Source: Clostridiales bacterium
GTDB taxonomy: Bacteria > Bacillota > Clostridia > Christensenellales > Aristaeellaceae
NCBI GenBank assembly: GCA_004556545.1
Contig: SFGO01000136.1
Location: forward strand, 1-5,110
DNA: 5,110 nt
Direction of reading: 5' to 3'
Positions 1 through 5,068 of the stretch are shown one piece after another (the first letter of the stretch is position 1; each line of letters begins with the position of its first letter). Below the pieces are notes generated by a model. The model saw only the letters and a program-made list of their open reading frames with translations. It searched no databases and was not told where the DNA came from. The position numbers were made by a program, and so were the translations under genes.

Positions 1-19
1 CTTCTTTTTTCTTTGCCAT
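1..19 (-). CDS. N-terminal fragment of an unidentified protein
   Basis: Six codons are visible on the minus strand, reading M-A-K-K-K-E, before the window ends. The start is credible because AAAGGAG lies six bases upstream and extended -10 promoter motifs lie further up. A lysine-rich MAKKK start is common to many proteins, including some large serine recombinases of mobile elements, but six residues do not identify a family. It is separated from the distal tail gene by 214 bases of non-phage-looking sequence, so it is probably not part of the tail operon. Confidence 0.5.
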
Positions 20-25
20 CGGTTT

Positions 26-32
26 CTCCTTT
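26..32 (-). promoter_or_regulatory. Ribosome binding site for the gene starting at 19
   Basis: The minus strand reads AAAGGAG, a near-perfect Shine-Dalgarno sequence, with six bases between it and the ATG at 19-17. This is the main reason to accept the edge gene as real. Confidence 0.7.
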
Positions 33-74
33 CACCGACTGCGGTCCACGGATCTCGCCGCTGATTCTAAACTG

Positions 75-83
75 ATTATATCA
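75..83 (-). promoter_or_regulatory. Possible inner extended -10 promoter
   Basis: The minus strand reads TGATATAAT, a consensus TATAAT with the TGn extension. No convincing -35 is seen at 16-18 bp (TGTCGG at 97-102 is weak). If used, it would give a leader of roughly 50 bases for the gene starting at 19. It lies inside the transcript expected from the stronger candidate at 194-202. Confidence 0.35.
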
Positions 84-193
84 TCGCAGATCAGTGCCGA
101 CATAGAACACCTCGCGGAGTGGCTATTCCATTTTGGAAACAACCACTTCTGCCTGCAATTCATCTTCAGCTGCGCTGTACTTGCTCGAATTGT

Positions 194-220
194 ATTATAT
201 CACATCATTGCATTCAGCAA
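194..220 (-). promoter_or_regulatory. Extended -10 promoter candidate facing the left edge gene
   Basis: The minus strand has TGATATAAT (202 to 194), an extended consensus -10. A partial -35, TTGCTG (220 to 215), sits at a short 15-bp spacing, so recognition would lean on the TG extension. It lies just past the distal tail stop codon and points to the gene at 19, giving a leader of about 170 bases. The region between holds no other gene with a usable start. Confidence 0.5.
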
Positions 221-233
221 AAGGTGAACGGAG

Positions 234-932
234 TTATAAATACCTCCAATTCGGTTGAATGACCACCTTCGTCACATTGCCCGTCTTGCTAACCGCATTT
301 GCGCCCGGAGTCAGCGTCGGGAAATCCCCGCTCATATTGCCGTTCATACTGGCTGCGCCATTGTAGGCTTCCATGAGCGGTGTGTCCAGCGTGATGCTGT
401 CCGTAATGCTGTCCAGCTCCACAATAGTCATGCCAACCATGAGGGTGATTTCGCCAGAGCCGTATACCGTGATGACTGGTTCTGCGTACACGCTGCCGGG
501 GTTGGTAACGAATGTGCCGGAGGTCGTGAGCGTGATCTCCGGCACATTTTCCGGATACCAGAAGGGCTTGCAGCGGAAGCTGACGGTGAAGGCGCGGTTT
601 TCGTGATTGCGTAGGATTTTGGAAAACTCAATCTGGTTCGCTATGCGGGCGTTGTAAAACCCGCCCGGACACGCAGGCAGTCCGAGCTTTCCGGCTTCCT
701 TGAGCCACGCGCAGATTTCCGGCAGGCGAGACAAATTCGCCACGGTGCATTCCACGGGCAGGATGAAGTCGTCGTATACGTCGTTGGCCTCAAGCGTGGT
801 AAGGCTTCCGGGTTTGCCGGGCATGTTGGTGAATGTCACGCGTTCAGACGGGCAGATGATGGACGGCTGTGTTGTCACATGAATGCCGTACTCCGTGCAT
901 TTGACGCCGTTCCAGGAAAACCAGTCGTTCAT
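234..932 (-). CDS. dit: Phage distal tail protein (Dit, siphophage tail family)
   Basis: This 232-residue protein forms, in related siphophages, the hexameric ring at the tail tip joining the tail tube to the baseplate and lysin. The N-terminus (WFSWNGVKCTEYGIHV, then PSERVTFTNMPGKPGSL) matches the style of the Sipho_tail/Dit family: a strand-rich opening, then a proline-flanked loop with an invariant-looking PG-x-PG step. A C-terminal beta domain (about 115-232) ends in the typical PNWRYL. Length is normal for the family and the frame is uninterrupted. The ATG overlaps the stop of the tape measure frame (ATGA), and AAAGGAA lies 11 bases upstream (943-949), so translation is probably coupled. 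The order tape measure then Dit is the standard tail order. Its usual downstream neighbour, Tal, is missing. Family assignment is by recalled sequence style, not a search. Confidence 0.85.
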   Translation of the reverse strand: MNDWFSWNGVKCTEYGIHVTTQPSIICPSERVTFTNMPGKPGSLTTLEANDVYDDFILPVECTVANLSRLPEICAWLKEAGKLGLPACPGGFYNARIANQIEFSKILRNHENRAFTVSFRCKPFWYPENVPEITLTTSGTFVTNPGSVYAEPVITVYGSGEITLMVGMTIVELDSITDSITLDTPLMEAYNGAASMNGNMSGDFPTLTPGANAVSKTGNVTKVVIQPNWRYL

Positions 933-2689
933 GCAAATCTCATTCCTTTCCCGCGCTGCTGCCGCCGGGTCAAACCGGCGATTTCAATGGCCAGCGAGCG
1001 CACGTCCTGCTCGTCGCGCACGACCAGCTTGTCCACTTGAATGGTGGTGCTGGCGTTCTGGTTGTAGGTTTTGCGGTTGTCGTAGGAATTCGTGCCGCCG
1101 ACGCCGCTTTGGGACGCGCCGGTAAGATAGCGTGCGGCGTTCTGAATGACCTTCGCCTGATTTTTGCTCTCCATAAGTGCGCCCTGCCCGAAGCCGCGCA
1201 TCGCCATGCGGCCTACCTCGTCCCGGAACACGCCCGAGGGGGATTTGATTTTCAGCTCCCGTTTGGCCGCGTTTACCGCGTCCCGCGCAGCGGAGCGCAT
1301 GGCTGAAATCACGCCAGAGCGACCGGCGAGAATGCCCGCCTTCAGACCAGACATAGCATTTACGCCCACAGGCCGCAGTGTCGAAGTGTTCAGACTGCCG
1401 GAAACGGCGCTTTTGATGTTGGTTGCAACGCTGCTGCCGGTTGCTATCATGGAATAACCGGTCAATGCGGCAGACAGGCCTTCAGCGGCACTTATACCGA
1501 AAGCCGTCAGGGCATCGGCGGGCAGGGCTGCTTCAATCGCCGCTTTGACCTGATCGGCCAGCGCTTCCGCATCGGCAGACAGATCATACTCCGCCATGCC
1601 TTCGCCGACGCCCGGGGCAACGTTCTCACCAATGGGCTTCACGCGTTGGGAGGGCGAATGAATGACGAAGGCGGCATTCAGCGCCGCTTCCAGATTGCCC
1701 GCCACGCTTTCGGCATCCGCGTCCCAGCCTGCCGCCGACATGGCATCGCCGATTCCCGCAGTGATGTTTTCGCCGATACCTGCCAGCTCCAACGCAGATA
1801 GGAAGTCCACGATGGTCTGCAGCTTCTGTAAGTCCTCCTCGCTGATCTGCTCGCCGTTCTGAATGGCTGCGACCATTTCGGAGACAAAGGTTTGCAGGCC
1901 CGCGATGTTGTCGGCGGAAAATTGCTCGCCGAGCCGCTTGTCGATGCCGTTCAGCGTTCGGTTATCCAGCAGGCCCCACAGCGTGGCCCATGTGCCCTTG
2001 TAGTTGTCGAAGGCCTTCAGCTCGGTGGTGAACGAGCGCATCCAGTCGATGAGCGAGCCGCCCAGCACGCTATTCAGCACGCCCCAGTCGTGCTGACTGT
2101 TCTTACCGAAGATGGAGGTGGTCACGAAGTTTTCGTCCAGCTTTTCACCGGCGGCAGAGACGGCTTCGGCGGTTCCCTCGATTTTCGGCGTAATGAGAAT
2201 GTGCATGGTGCCGTCCGCATCCAGCACGGCCACCTTGTCGGGCGTGAGCAGTTCCTTCGGCACCAGCGACGCGGGAATTTCCACGCCGTTTTGCCAGAAG
2301 TCCACGTTCTCCGCCGTCAGCGCATCCTCCGGATTGGAGAATACCTCGCTCAGACGCAGCACACCCTCCACCTCGATGGGATTGTCGGCCATGAATTGGC
2401 GATAGGCCGTCAGGTCGTAGCCGGAAATCGTGATGACCGTCTCCAGCTTGGGCGGCTCCACGCCCTCCTGTTGTCCATAGCCCGTGATGATCGCCTCCGT
2501 CGTGATCGCACCGGGACTCTGGGCGAATTCGTTCCAGCGCGTCTGCGCACCGGTCATGGTGGCATAGCGCTTGCCAGCTTCGTTGGACAGCGCCACGTTC
2601 TCCTGCCACGCGGAGGTCACCGTCTGCTGCGCGTCGGAGAAAAGGCCGGTGGCGTTGGTGGCGCGCATCAGAGTGTCGCGCAGGTGCAC
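929..2689 (-). CDS. Tape measure protein, C-terminal fragment
   Basis: The frame carries on directly after the TAG with GTG, so its 586 residues belong to the same protein. Residues 1-45 (RDTLMRATNATGLFSDA to RYATM) finish the core. Residues about 80-190 form a conserved-looking domain (ISGYDLTAYRQFMADNP, ENVDFWQNGVEIPASLVP, LDADGTMHILITPKIEG). Two similar surface modules follow, with HSPSQRVKPIGENVAPGVGEG at 344-364 and KSPSGVFRDEVGRMAMRGFG at 482-501. The C-terminus (about 530-586) is polar and ends GKGMRFA. No strong transmembrane segments are seen, although many tape measure proteins have them. A GTG start without a ribosome binding site makes independent translation unlikely. The TGA stop overlaps the dit start. 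Confidence 0.75.
   Translation of the reverse strand: MHLRDTLMRATNATGLFSDAQQTVTSAWQENVALSNEAGKRYATMTGAQTRWNEFAQSPGAITTEAIITGYGQQEGVEPPKLETVITISGYDLTAYRQFMADNPIEVEGVLRLSEVFSNPEDALTAENVDFWQNGVEIPASLVPKELLTPDKVAVLDADGTMHILITPKIEGTAEAVSAAGEKLDENFVTTSIFGKNSQHDWGVLNSVLGGSLIDWMRSFTTELKAFDNYKGTWATLWGLLDNRTLNGIDKRLGEQFSADNIAGLQTFVSEMVAAIQNGEQISEEDLQKLQTIVDFLSALELAGIGENITAGIGDAMSAAGWDADAESVAGNLEAALNAAFVIHSPSQRVKPIGENVAPGVGEGMAEYDLSADAEALADQVKAAIEAALPADALTAFGISAAEGLSAALTGYSMIATGSSVATNIKSAVSGSLNTSTLRPVGVNAMSGLKAGILAGRSGVISAMRSAARDAVNAAKRELKIKSPSGVFRDEVGRMAMRGFGQGALMESKNQAKVIQNAARYLTGASQSGVGGTNSYDNRKTYNQNASTTIQVDKLVVRDEQDVRSLAIEIAGLTRRQQRGKGMRFA
943..949 (-). promoter_or_regulatory. Ribosome binding site for dit
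   Basis: AAAGGAA on the minus strand lies 11 bases before the dit ATG, inside the end of the tape measure frame. The spacing is long, so coupling through the ATGA overlap probably helps. Confidence 0.45.
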
Positions 2690-3031
2690 CTAGGTAAAGC
2701 CCATTTCTTGAAGGGCGACGATGGAGGACACGCCCTGCTCGTCCATCTGGGCCAGTCCCACGATGAATTTCTCAATCGCGCCCGCCGGATCGGACTGCCA
2801 CAGCGCCTTGAATTCCTCGGTGGTCACGCCCGCTACGCGCGCGAAATCCTTGAGAGACGCGTTGCCGGTCTCTACGGCCACCTGCATCTGAATCACGGCC
2901 TTGCTGAACGCCGTGCCGCCCGCCTGGGCCTCCAAACCGACGGAGGACAGCGCCGTGGCGAAGCCCAGAATCTGCGCCTGACTGAGCCCCACTTGTGAAC
3001 CAGCCGCCGCCAACCGCGTGGCCATGTTCAT
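2690..3031 (-). CDS. Tape measure protein, middle fragment (core)
   Basis: This 113-codon open stretch continues the TP901-type tape measure core: MNMATRLAAAGSQVG, LGFATALSSVGLEAQAGG, then FSKAVIQMQVAVETG and GAIEKFIVGLAQMDEQG are all highly characteristic. It is not an independent gene: it matches the interior of the family and has no ribosome binding site. Its ATG overlaps the preceding TGA (ATGA), so reinitiation is formally possible. It ends at TAG (2692-2690) directly after QEMGFT, where homologues read on into a charged residue and V-x-L-R-D. Confidence 0.75.
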   Translation of the reverse strand: MNMATRLAAAGSQVGLSQAQILGFATALSSVGLEAQAGGTAFSKAVIQMQVAVETGNASLKDFARVAGVTTEEFKALWQSDPAGAIEKFIVGLAQMDEQGVSSIVALQEMGFT

Positions 3032-4164
3032 AATGGCGGATCGGTGGTGGCGTAATTGTTGCCCAGATCGACCAGTGCAGAACCAAAACGCCCGAAATCC
3101 GTCTGGGACATCCTTGTGACGTTGGCAAATTGCGCAATGGCAGTAGCGGCCTCGTCCGCGGCGATGTCGGTGGAATTGCCCAAGTCGATCATCGTTCGGG
3201 TGAATTCCACCAGATAATCGTTCTGGATGCCCAGCTGACCGGCGTTTGCCATGACCTCGGCAATGTCGGCAGCGTCGGTGGCGATCTCGGTACTCATTTT
3301 CTGAATGGCGTCCGAAAAAAGGGCATATTCCGTTTCGGTGGCGTCCACCGTCTTTCGCACCGAGGTGAACGCGCTCTCATATTCCACGGAGGCCTTGACC
3401 GCCGCTGTGCCCAGCGCCAGCACGGGCGTAGTGAGCGCGGTCGTCATGCCCTTGCCGACCTTTTCCAGCGAGGCGCTGACAGACGCGCACTTTTTCCCGA
3501 AGGCCGTCAGCGTGTCGCCCGCCTTTGTCCATGCGGACTGCATTCGCGCAAGCCGCTCGGTGGTCGTGCGAATCTGCTGCTCGGTCTGACGCAGCGCTCC
3601 CTGCGCGTTGTTCAGGTTGGTGCGCGCCCGCGTGACCGCATCTGCGTTGTTTTGCAGGCTCTTGGTATTGGCCGCCAGCTGGCCTTCCAGCTTTTTGACC
3701 TCGGCGGAGGAATCGGCATACTCCTGTGTCAGCGCGTCCAGATTGGCCTTGGCGGTCAGCGTCGCGGAATCCGATTCGCCCAGCTCGCGGGCAAAGCGCT
3801 CGTATTGTTTTGTCGCCGCAGCCACTTGCTGCTTCAGATCGGCATTTTTCTGCCGGGCCGCGTCCAGCGATTCCGTCAGCTTGCCCTGCCGAGCGTAGGC
3901 GTTCTCCAGCTTCTTGTTGGCTGCCGCCAGTGCCTTTTCGTACTGCTGGACGGCCTTCTGCTGAAGCGCCAGCTTTTGTTGGAGGCTACTGAGCTGGCTC
4001 TGCGTCCCGGAAACAGACTTTTCAAAATTGTCCACGCCCGAAGCGGCCCGCCGGAATTCGCTCTCGGCCTCCTGAATCTGCTTGTTGATGGACGTAAGAT
4101 TTCGGGAAAAATTATCTCCGTCCAGCGAAAGCGACACAACAAGGTCGCGCAGGACTTCGCTCAT
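3028..4164 (-). CDS. Tape measure protein, N-terminal fragment (coiled coil and start of core)
   Basis: This 378-residue fragment begins MSEVLRDLVVSLSLDGDNFS, the usual opening of Gram-positive siphophage tape measure proteins. Residues about 25-215 form a long Ala/Gln/Lys/Glu-rich coiled coil. Residues 240-262 (TTALTTPVLALGTAAVKASV) are the weakly hydrophobic lead into the TP901-type tape measure core, which continues with the conserved ESAFTSVRKTVDATE segment. The fragment ends early at D-P-P-L-TGA where the frame is lost. The start has AAAGGTGG about seven bases upstream. Immediately upstream is the divergent TA promoter, so no tail chaperone genes or phage promoter feed this gene in the window. 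The TGA overlaps the ATG of the next piece. Confidence 0.8.
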   Translation of the reverse strand: MSEVLRDLVVSLSLDGDNFSRNLTSINKQIQEAESEFRRAASGVDNFEKSVSGTQSQLSSLQQKLALQQKAVQQYEKALAAANKKLENAYARQGKLTESLDAARQKNADLKQQVAAATKQYERFARELGESDSATLTAKANLDALTQEYADSSAEVKKLEGQLAANTKSLQNNADAVTRARTNLNNAQGALRQTEQQIRTTTERLARMQSAWTKAGDTLTAFGKKCASVSASLEKVGKGMTTALTTPVLALGTAAVKASVEYESAFTSVRKTVDATETEYALFSDAIQKMSTEIATDAADIAEVMANAGQLGIQNDYLVEFTRTMIDLGNSTDIAADEAATAIAQFANVTRMSQTDFGRFGSALVDLGNNYATTDPPL

Positions 4165-4168
4165 GCTG

Positions 4169-4179
4169 TCACCACCTTT
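4169..4179 (-). promoter_or_regulatory. Ribosome binding site for the tape measure gene
   Basis: AAAGGTGGTGA on the minus strand is a strong Shine-Dalgarno match, with GGTGG about seven to eight bases before the ATG at 4164. It shows the phage sequence is intact up to about 4180. The TA control region begins within about a dozen bases. Confidence 0.7.
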
Positions 4180-4190
4180 GGGAAATATTA

Positions 4191-4224
4191 AATCGCACGA
4201 TTCTGTTGATAAAATCGTGCGATT
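4191..4224. promoter_or_regulatory. Double palindromic operator of the TA locus
   Basis: Two 12-base sites, AATCGCACGATT (4191-4202) and AATCGTGCGATT (4213-4224), are perfect inverted repeats of each other, 22 bp centre to centre (about two helical turns). Each is itself a palindrome, AATCG-NN-CGATT. The -35 box lies in the 10-base gap and the second site fills the promoter spacer, so a bound repressor would block RNA polymerase. This is the expected layout for autorepression by a Phd/YefM-type antitoxin or its toxin complex. The binding protein is inferred to be the N-terminal domain of the fusion at 4255. The DNA could also form a hairpin, but there is no T-tract, so a terminator is unlikely. 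Confidence 0.8.
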
Positions 4225-4234
4225 CGCGTATAAT
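4206..4234 (+). promoter_or_regulatory. Strong sigma-70/SigA-type promoter of the TA locus
   Basis: TTGATA (4206-4211) and TATAAT (4229-4234) are separated by exactly 17 bp, one mismatch from consensus overall. Transcription would start near 4241 and reach the strong ribosome binding site at once. The promoter is embedded in the double operator, suggesting high output when repression is relieved. Confidence 0.85.
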
Positions 4235-4242
4235 ATAAGCGA

Positions 4243-4250
4243 AGGGAGGG
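4243..4250 (+). promoter_or_regulatory. Ribosome binding site of the antitoxin-toxin fusion
   Basis: AGGGAGGG contains GGAGG (4245-4249). It lies eight bases before ATG 4258, five before ATG 4255 and two before TTG 4252. The spacing argues against the TTG and slightly favours 4258 over 4255. Confidence 0.75.
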
Positions 4251-4254
4251 ATTG

Positions 4255-4857
4255 ATGATGTCAATCACTGCAACGGAATTGAAGCAGAATCTGAGCAAGT
4301 ACCTGCTGCTCTCCATGACCGAGGACATTTATATCACGCGCAATGGAAAGGTCGTTTCCAAGCTCACCAATCCATTCCATGACGCTGGAGGAAGCGAGAG
4401 AGGAACGGCTGAATACGCTATGAAAGCACTGCTGGATACCTGTGTGGTCGTTGACTTCCTGCAAAAGTGTGAGCCGTTCGCCCAGGACGCGCTGAGCCTT
4501 TTCCGTGCCGCAGCATTGCAGGAATTCAGCGGTTATATCACCGCGAAATCCGCCACGGACATTTTCTATCTCTCGCACCGGGCTACACACAGCAACGAGC
4601 AAAGCCGCATCCTGCTGCTGCGTCTGCTCGATCTTGTGGGAATGCTGGACAGCCTCGGCACAGACGTGCGCCTTGCGCTACTGGCGGAGTGCGCGGATTT
4701 TGAGGATGCAGTCATGATCGAAACGGCCAAGCGCAGCGGCATGGACTGCATTGTAACGCGGAACACCAAGCACTATGCCGGTGCTTCCATCCCTGTGTAT
4801 GAACCGGCGGAATTCCTCCGGCTGCTTGCCAGTGAAAGTGAGAACAACGATGAGTAA
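4255..4857 (+). CDS. Fused Phd/YefM-like antitoxin N-domain and PIN-domain toxin
   Basis: About 200 residues in two parts. Residue numbers here count from an upstream TTG (4252); ATG 4255 or 4258 is the likelier start. Residues 3-43 (SITATELKQNLSKYLLLS, then DIYITRNGKVVSKLTNPF) are the DNA-binding, dimerising half of a Phd/YefM-type antitoxin. Residues 44-56 look like out-of-frame filler (HDAGGSERGTAEY). From Met57 (base 4420) a complete PIN domain of about 145 residues follows, of the VapC-like ribonuclease fold, with acidic candidates D62 (LLDTCVVVDFL), D103 (SATDIFYL) and D149/E151/D152 (ADFEDAV), then the conserved IVTRN at 167-171. PIN toxins cut RNA. Normally antitoxin and toxin are separate overlapping genes; here the antitoxin lacks its neutralising tail, which survives in another frame at 4379-4423. 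The PIN half could also be made alone from ATG 4420, which follows GAGAGGAA. All key acids look intact, so the toxin could be active. Confidence 0.8.
   Translation: MMSITATELKQNLSKYLLLSMTEDIYITRNGKVVSKLTNPFHDAGGSERGTAEYAMKALLDTCVVVDFLQKCEPFAQDALSLFRAAALQEFSGYITAKSATDIFYLSHRATHSNEQSRILLLRLLDLVGMLDSLGTDVRLALLAECADFEDAVMIETAKRSGMDCIVTRNTKHYAGASIPVYEPAEFLRLLASESENNDE
4379..4423 (+). pseudogene. Out-of-frame remnant of the antitoxin C-terminal tail
   Basis: In the frame one base after that of the fusion, ATG ACG CTG and onward encodes MTLEEAREERLNTL then TGA. The TGA overlaps the toxin ATG (CTATGAAA). A charged LEEAREERL tail ending at the toxin start is what an intact antitoxin of this type would look like. 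The head and tail frames differ, so the net loss between them should be 2 modulo 3 bases. No ribosome binding site precedes this ATG, so separate translation is doubtful. Confidence 0.7.
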
Positions 4858-5068
4858 ATCAGCTATGTCTCATATAGTATCGTGTTCTCAATTCAGCGGT
4901 GCCCAGACGGAGCAAATCTTTGAAAGACTGATAGAAAAACGGCAGCTTGTGGTATGCAATGAAAGCGCACCCATAGCCGTTCTGCTTTCGCCGGAGGAAT
5001 ACCATCGACTCTTAGGGCACTACCGCATAATGCAAAACAGCCGCAGAAGTGATATAATACAGATATGA
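4850..5068 (+). CDS. Small Phd/YefM-like antitoxin
   Basis: Translation from ATG 4850 gives 72 residues. The ATG overlaps the toxin stop by eight bases (ATGAGTAA), indicating translational coupling; a recognisable ribosome binding site is lacking. A second possible start is ATG 4865 (MSHIVSCSQFSG). The pattern fits the Phd/YefM fold: N-terminal strand SHIVSCSQF, helix with TEQIFERLIEKRQ, strand LVVCNESAPIAVLLS, then the typical PEEYHRLL. In intact antitoxins a longer tail after this motif binds the toxin. Here only about 17 residues follow (HYRIMQNSRRSDIIQI), so the tail may be cut or replaced. Frame extension upstream to 4775 overlaps the toxin and looks unreal. Whether its partner is the fused PIN toxin or the next gene is unknown. 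Confidence 0.7.
   Translation: MSKSAMSHIVSCSQFSGAQTEQIFERLIEKRQLVVCNESAPIAVLLSPEEYHRLLGHYRIMQNSRRSDIIQI
5050..5058 (+). promoter_or_regulatory. Extended -10 promoter for the right-edge gene
   Basis: TGATATAAT is a consensus extended -10 inside the end of the antitoxin gene. No good -35 is seen (TGCAAA at 5031-5036 is a weak match). The expected start site, about seven bases on, falls at or beside ATG 5065, which would make the transcript leaderless. Confidence 0.45.

Larger units (their letters stand above)
33..233. other. Non-coding spacer or mobile-element edge next to the tail module
   Basis: This 200-base stretch is more AT-rich than the phage block. It carries two TGATATAAT motifs on the minus strand and no gene with a proper start and ribosome binding site. 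One minus frame (194 to 84) reads as protein-like pieces split by a TAG (for example SAAEDELQAEVVVSKME, then PLREVFYVGTDLR), which may be a decayed reading frame. No rho-independent terminator is seen after the distal tail stop. The tail-associated lysin gene that normally follows Dit is absent here. Confidence 0.5.
929..4164 (-). pseudogene. Broken phage tail tape measure gene (whole locus)
   Basis: One ancestral tape measure gene of about 1,080 codons is split into three open pieces: 4164-3028, 3031-2690 and 2689-929. The first break is a one-base shift: reading the G of CCG twice restores T-D-P-A-I-M-N-M, as expected for the conserved tape measure core, so one G is probably lost near 3037. 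The second is a TAG (2692-2690) in an otherwise continuous frame, M-G-F-T-stop-V-H-L-R-D, where Glu or Gln is expected. In siphophages this protein fixes tail length and is threaded inside the tail tube. With both lesions a full-length product needs frameshifting and stop readthrough, so the gene is probably dead, unless the first is a sequencing error and the second is suppressed. Confidence 0.8.

Noticed and set aside
32..163. Small minus-strand reading frame of 43 codons (MNCRQK...)
   Set aside because: It has no ribosome binding site, an unusual composition, and overlaps another protein-like frame and a promoter motif.
1892..2998. Plus-strand open frame of 368 codons
   Set aside because: It is antisense to the conserved tape measure core, rich in R, G, H and L as expected from the reverse of GC-rich coding DNA, and has no ribosome binding site.
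3028..3045. Programmed -1 frameshift in the tape measure gene
   Set aside because: Shifting back one base restores the frame, but there is no slippery heptamer and no clear downstream stem. Known tail frameshifts occur in the chaperone genes, not here. A lost G is simpler.
3130..4191. Plus-strand open frame of 353 codons
   Set aside because: It is the antisense shadow of the tape measure coiled coil; low-complexity L/R/G composition and no family resemblance.
4187..4215. Minus-strand promoter for the tape measure gene
   Set aside because: TTTAAT is a weak -10 with no matching -35 at proper spacing; the gene most likely lost its operon promoter.
4191..4224. Rho-independent terminator
   Set aside because: The 12-base inverted repeat could form a hairpin, but no T-run follows on either strand and a -35 box sits in the loop; an operator fits better.
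4775..4849. Upstream extension of the second antitoxin
   Set aside because: This part overlaps the conserved PIN C-terminus in another frame, and the antitoxin pattern begins only after ATG 4850 or 4865.
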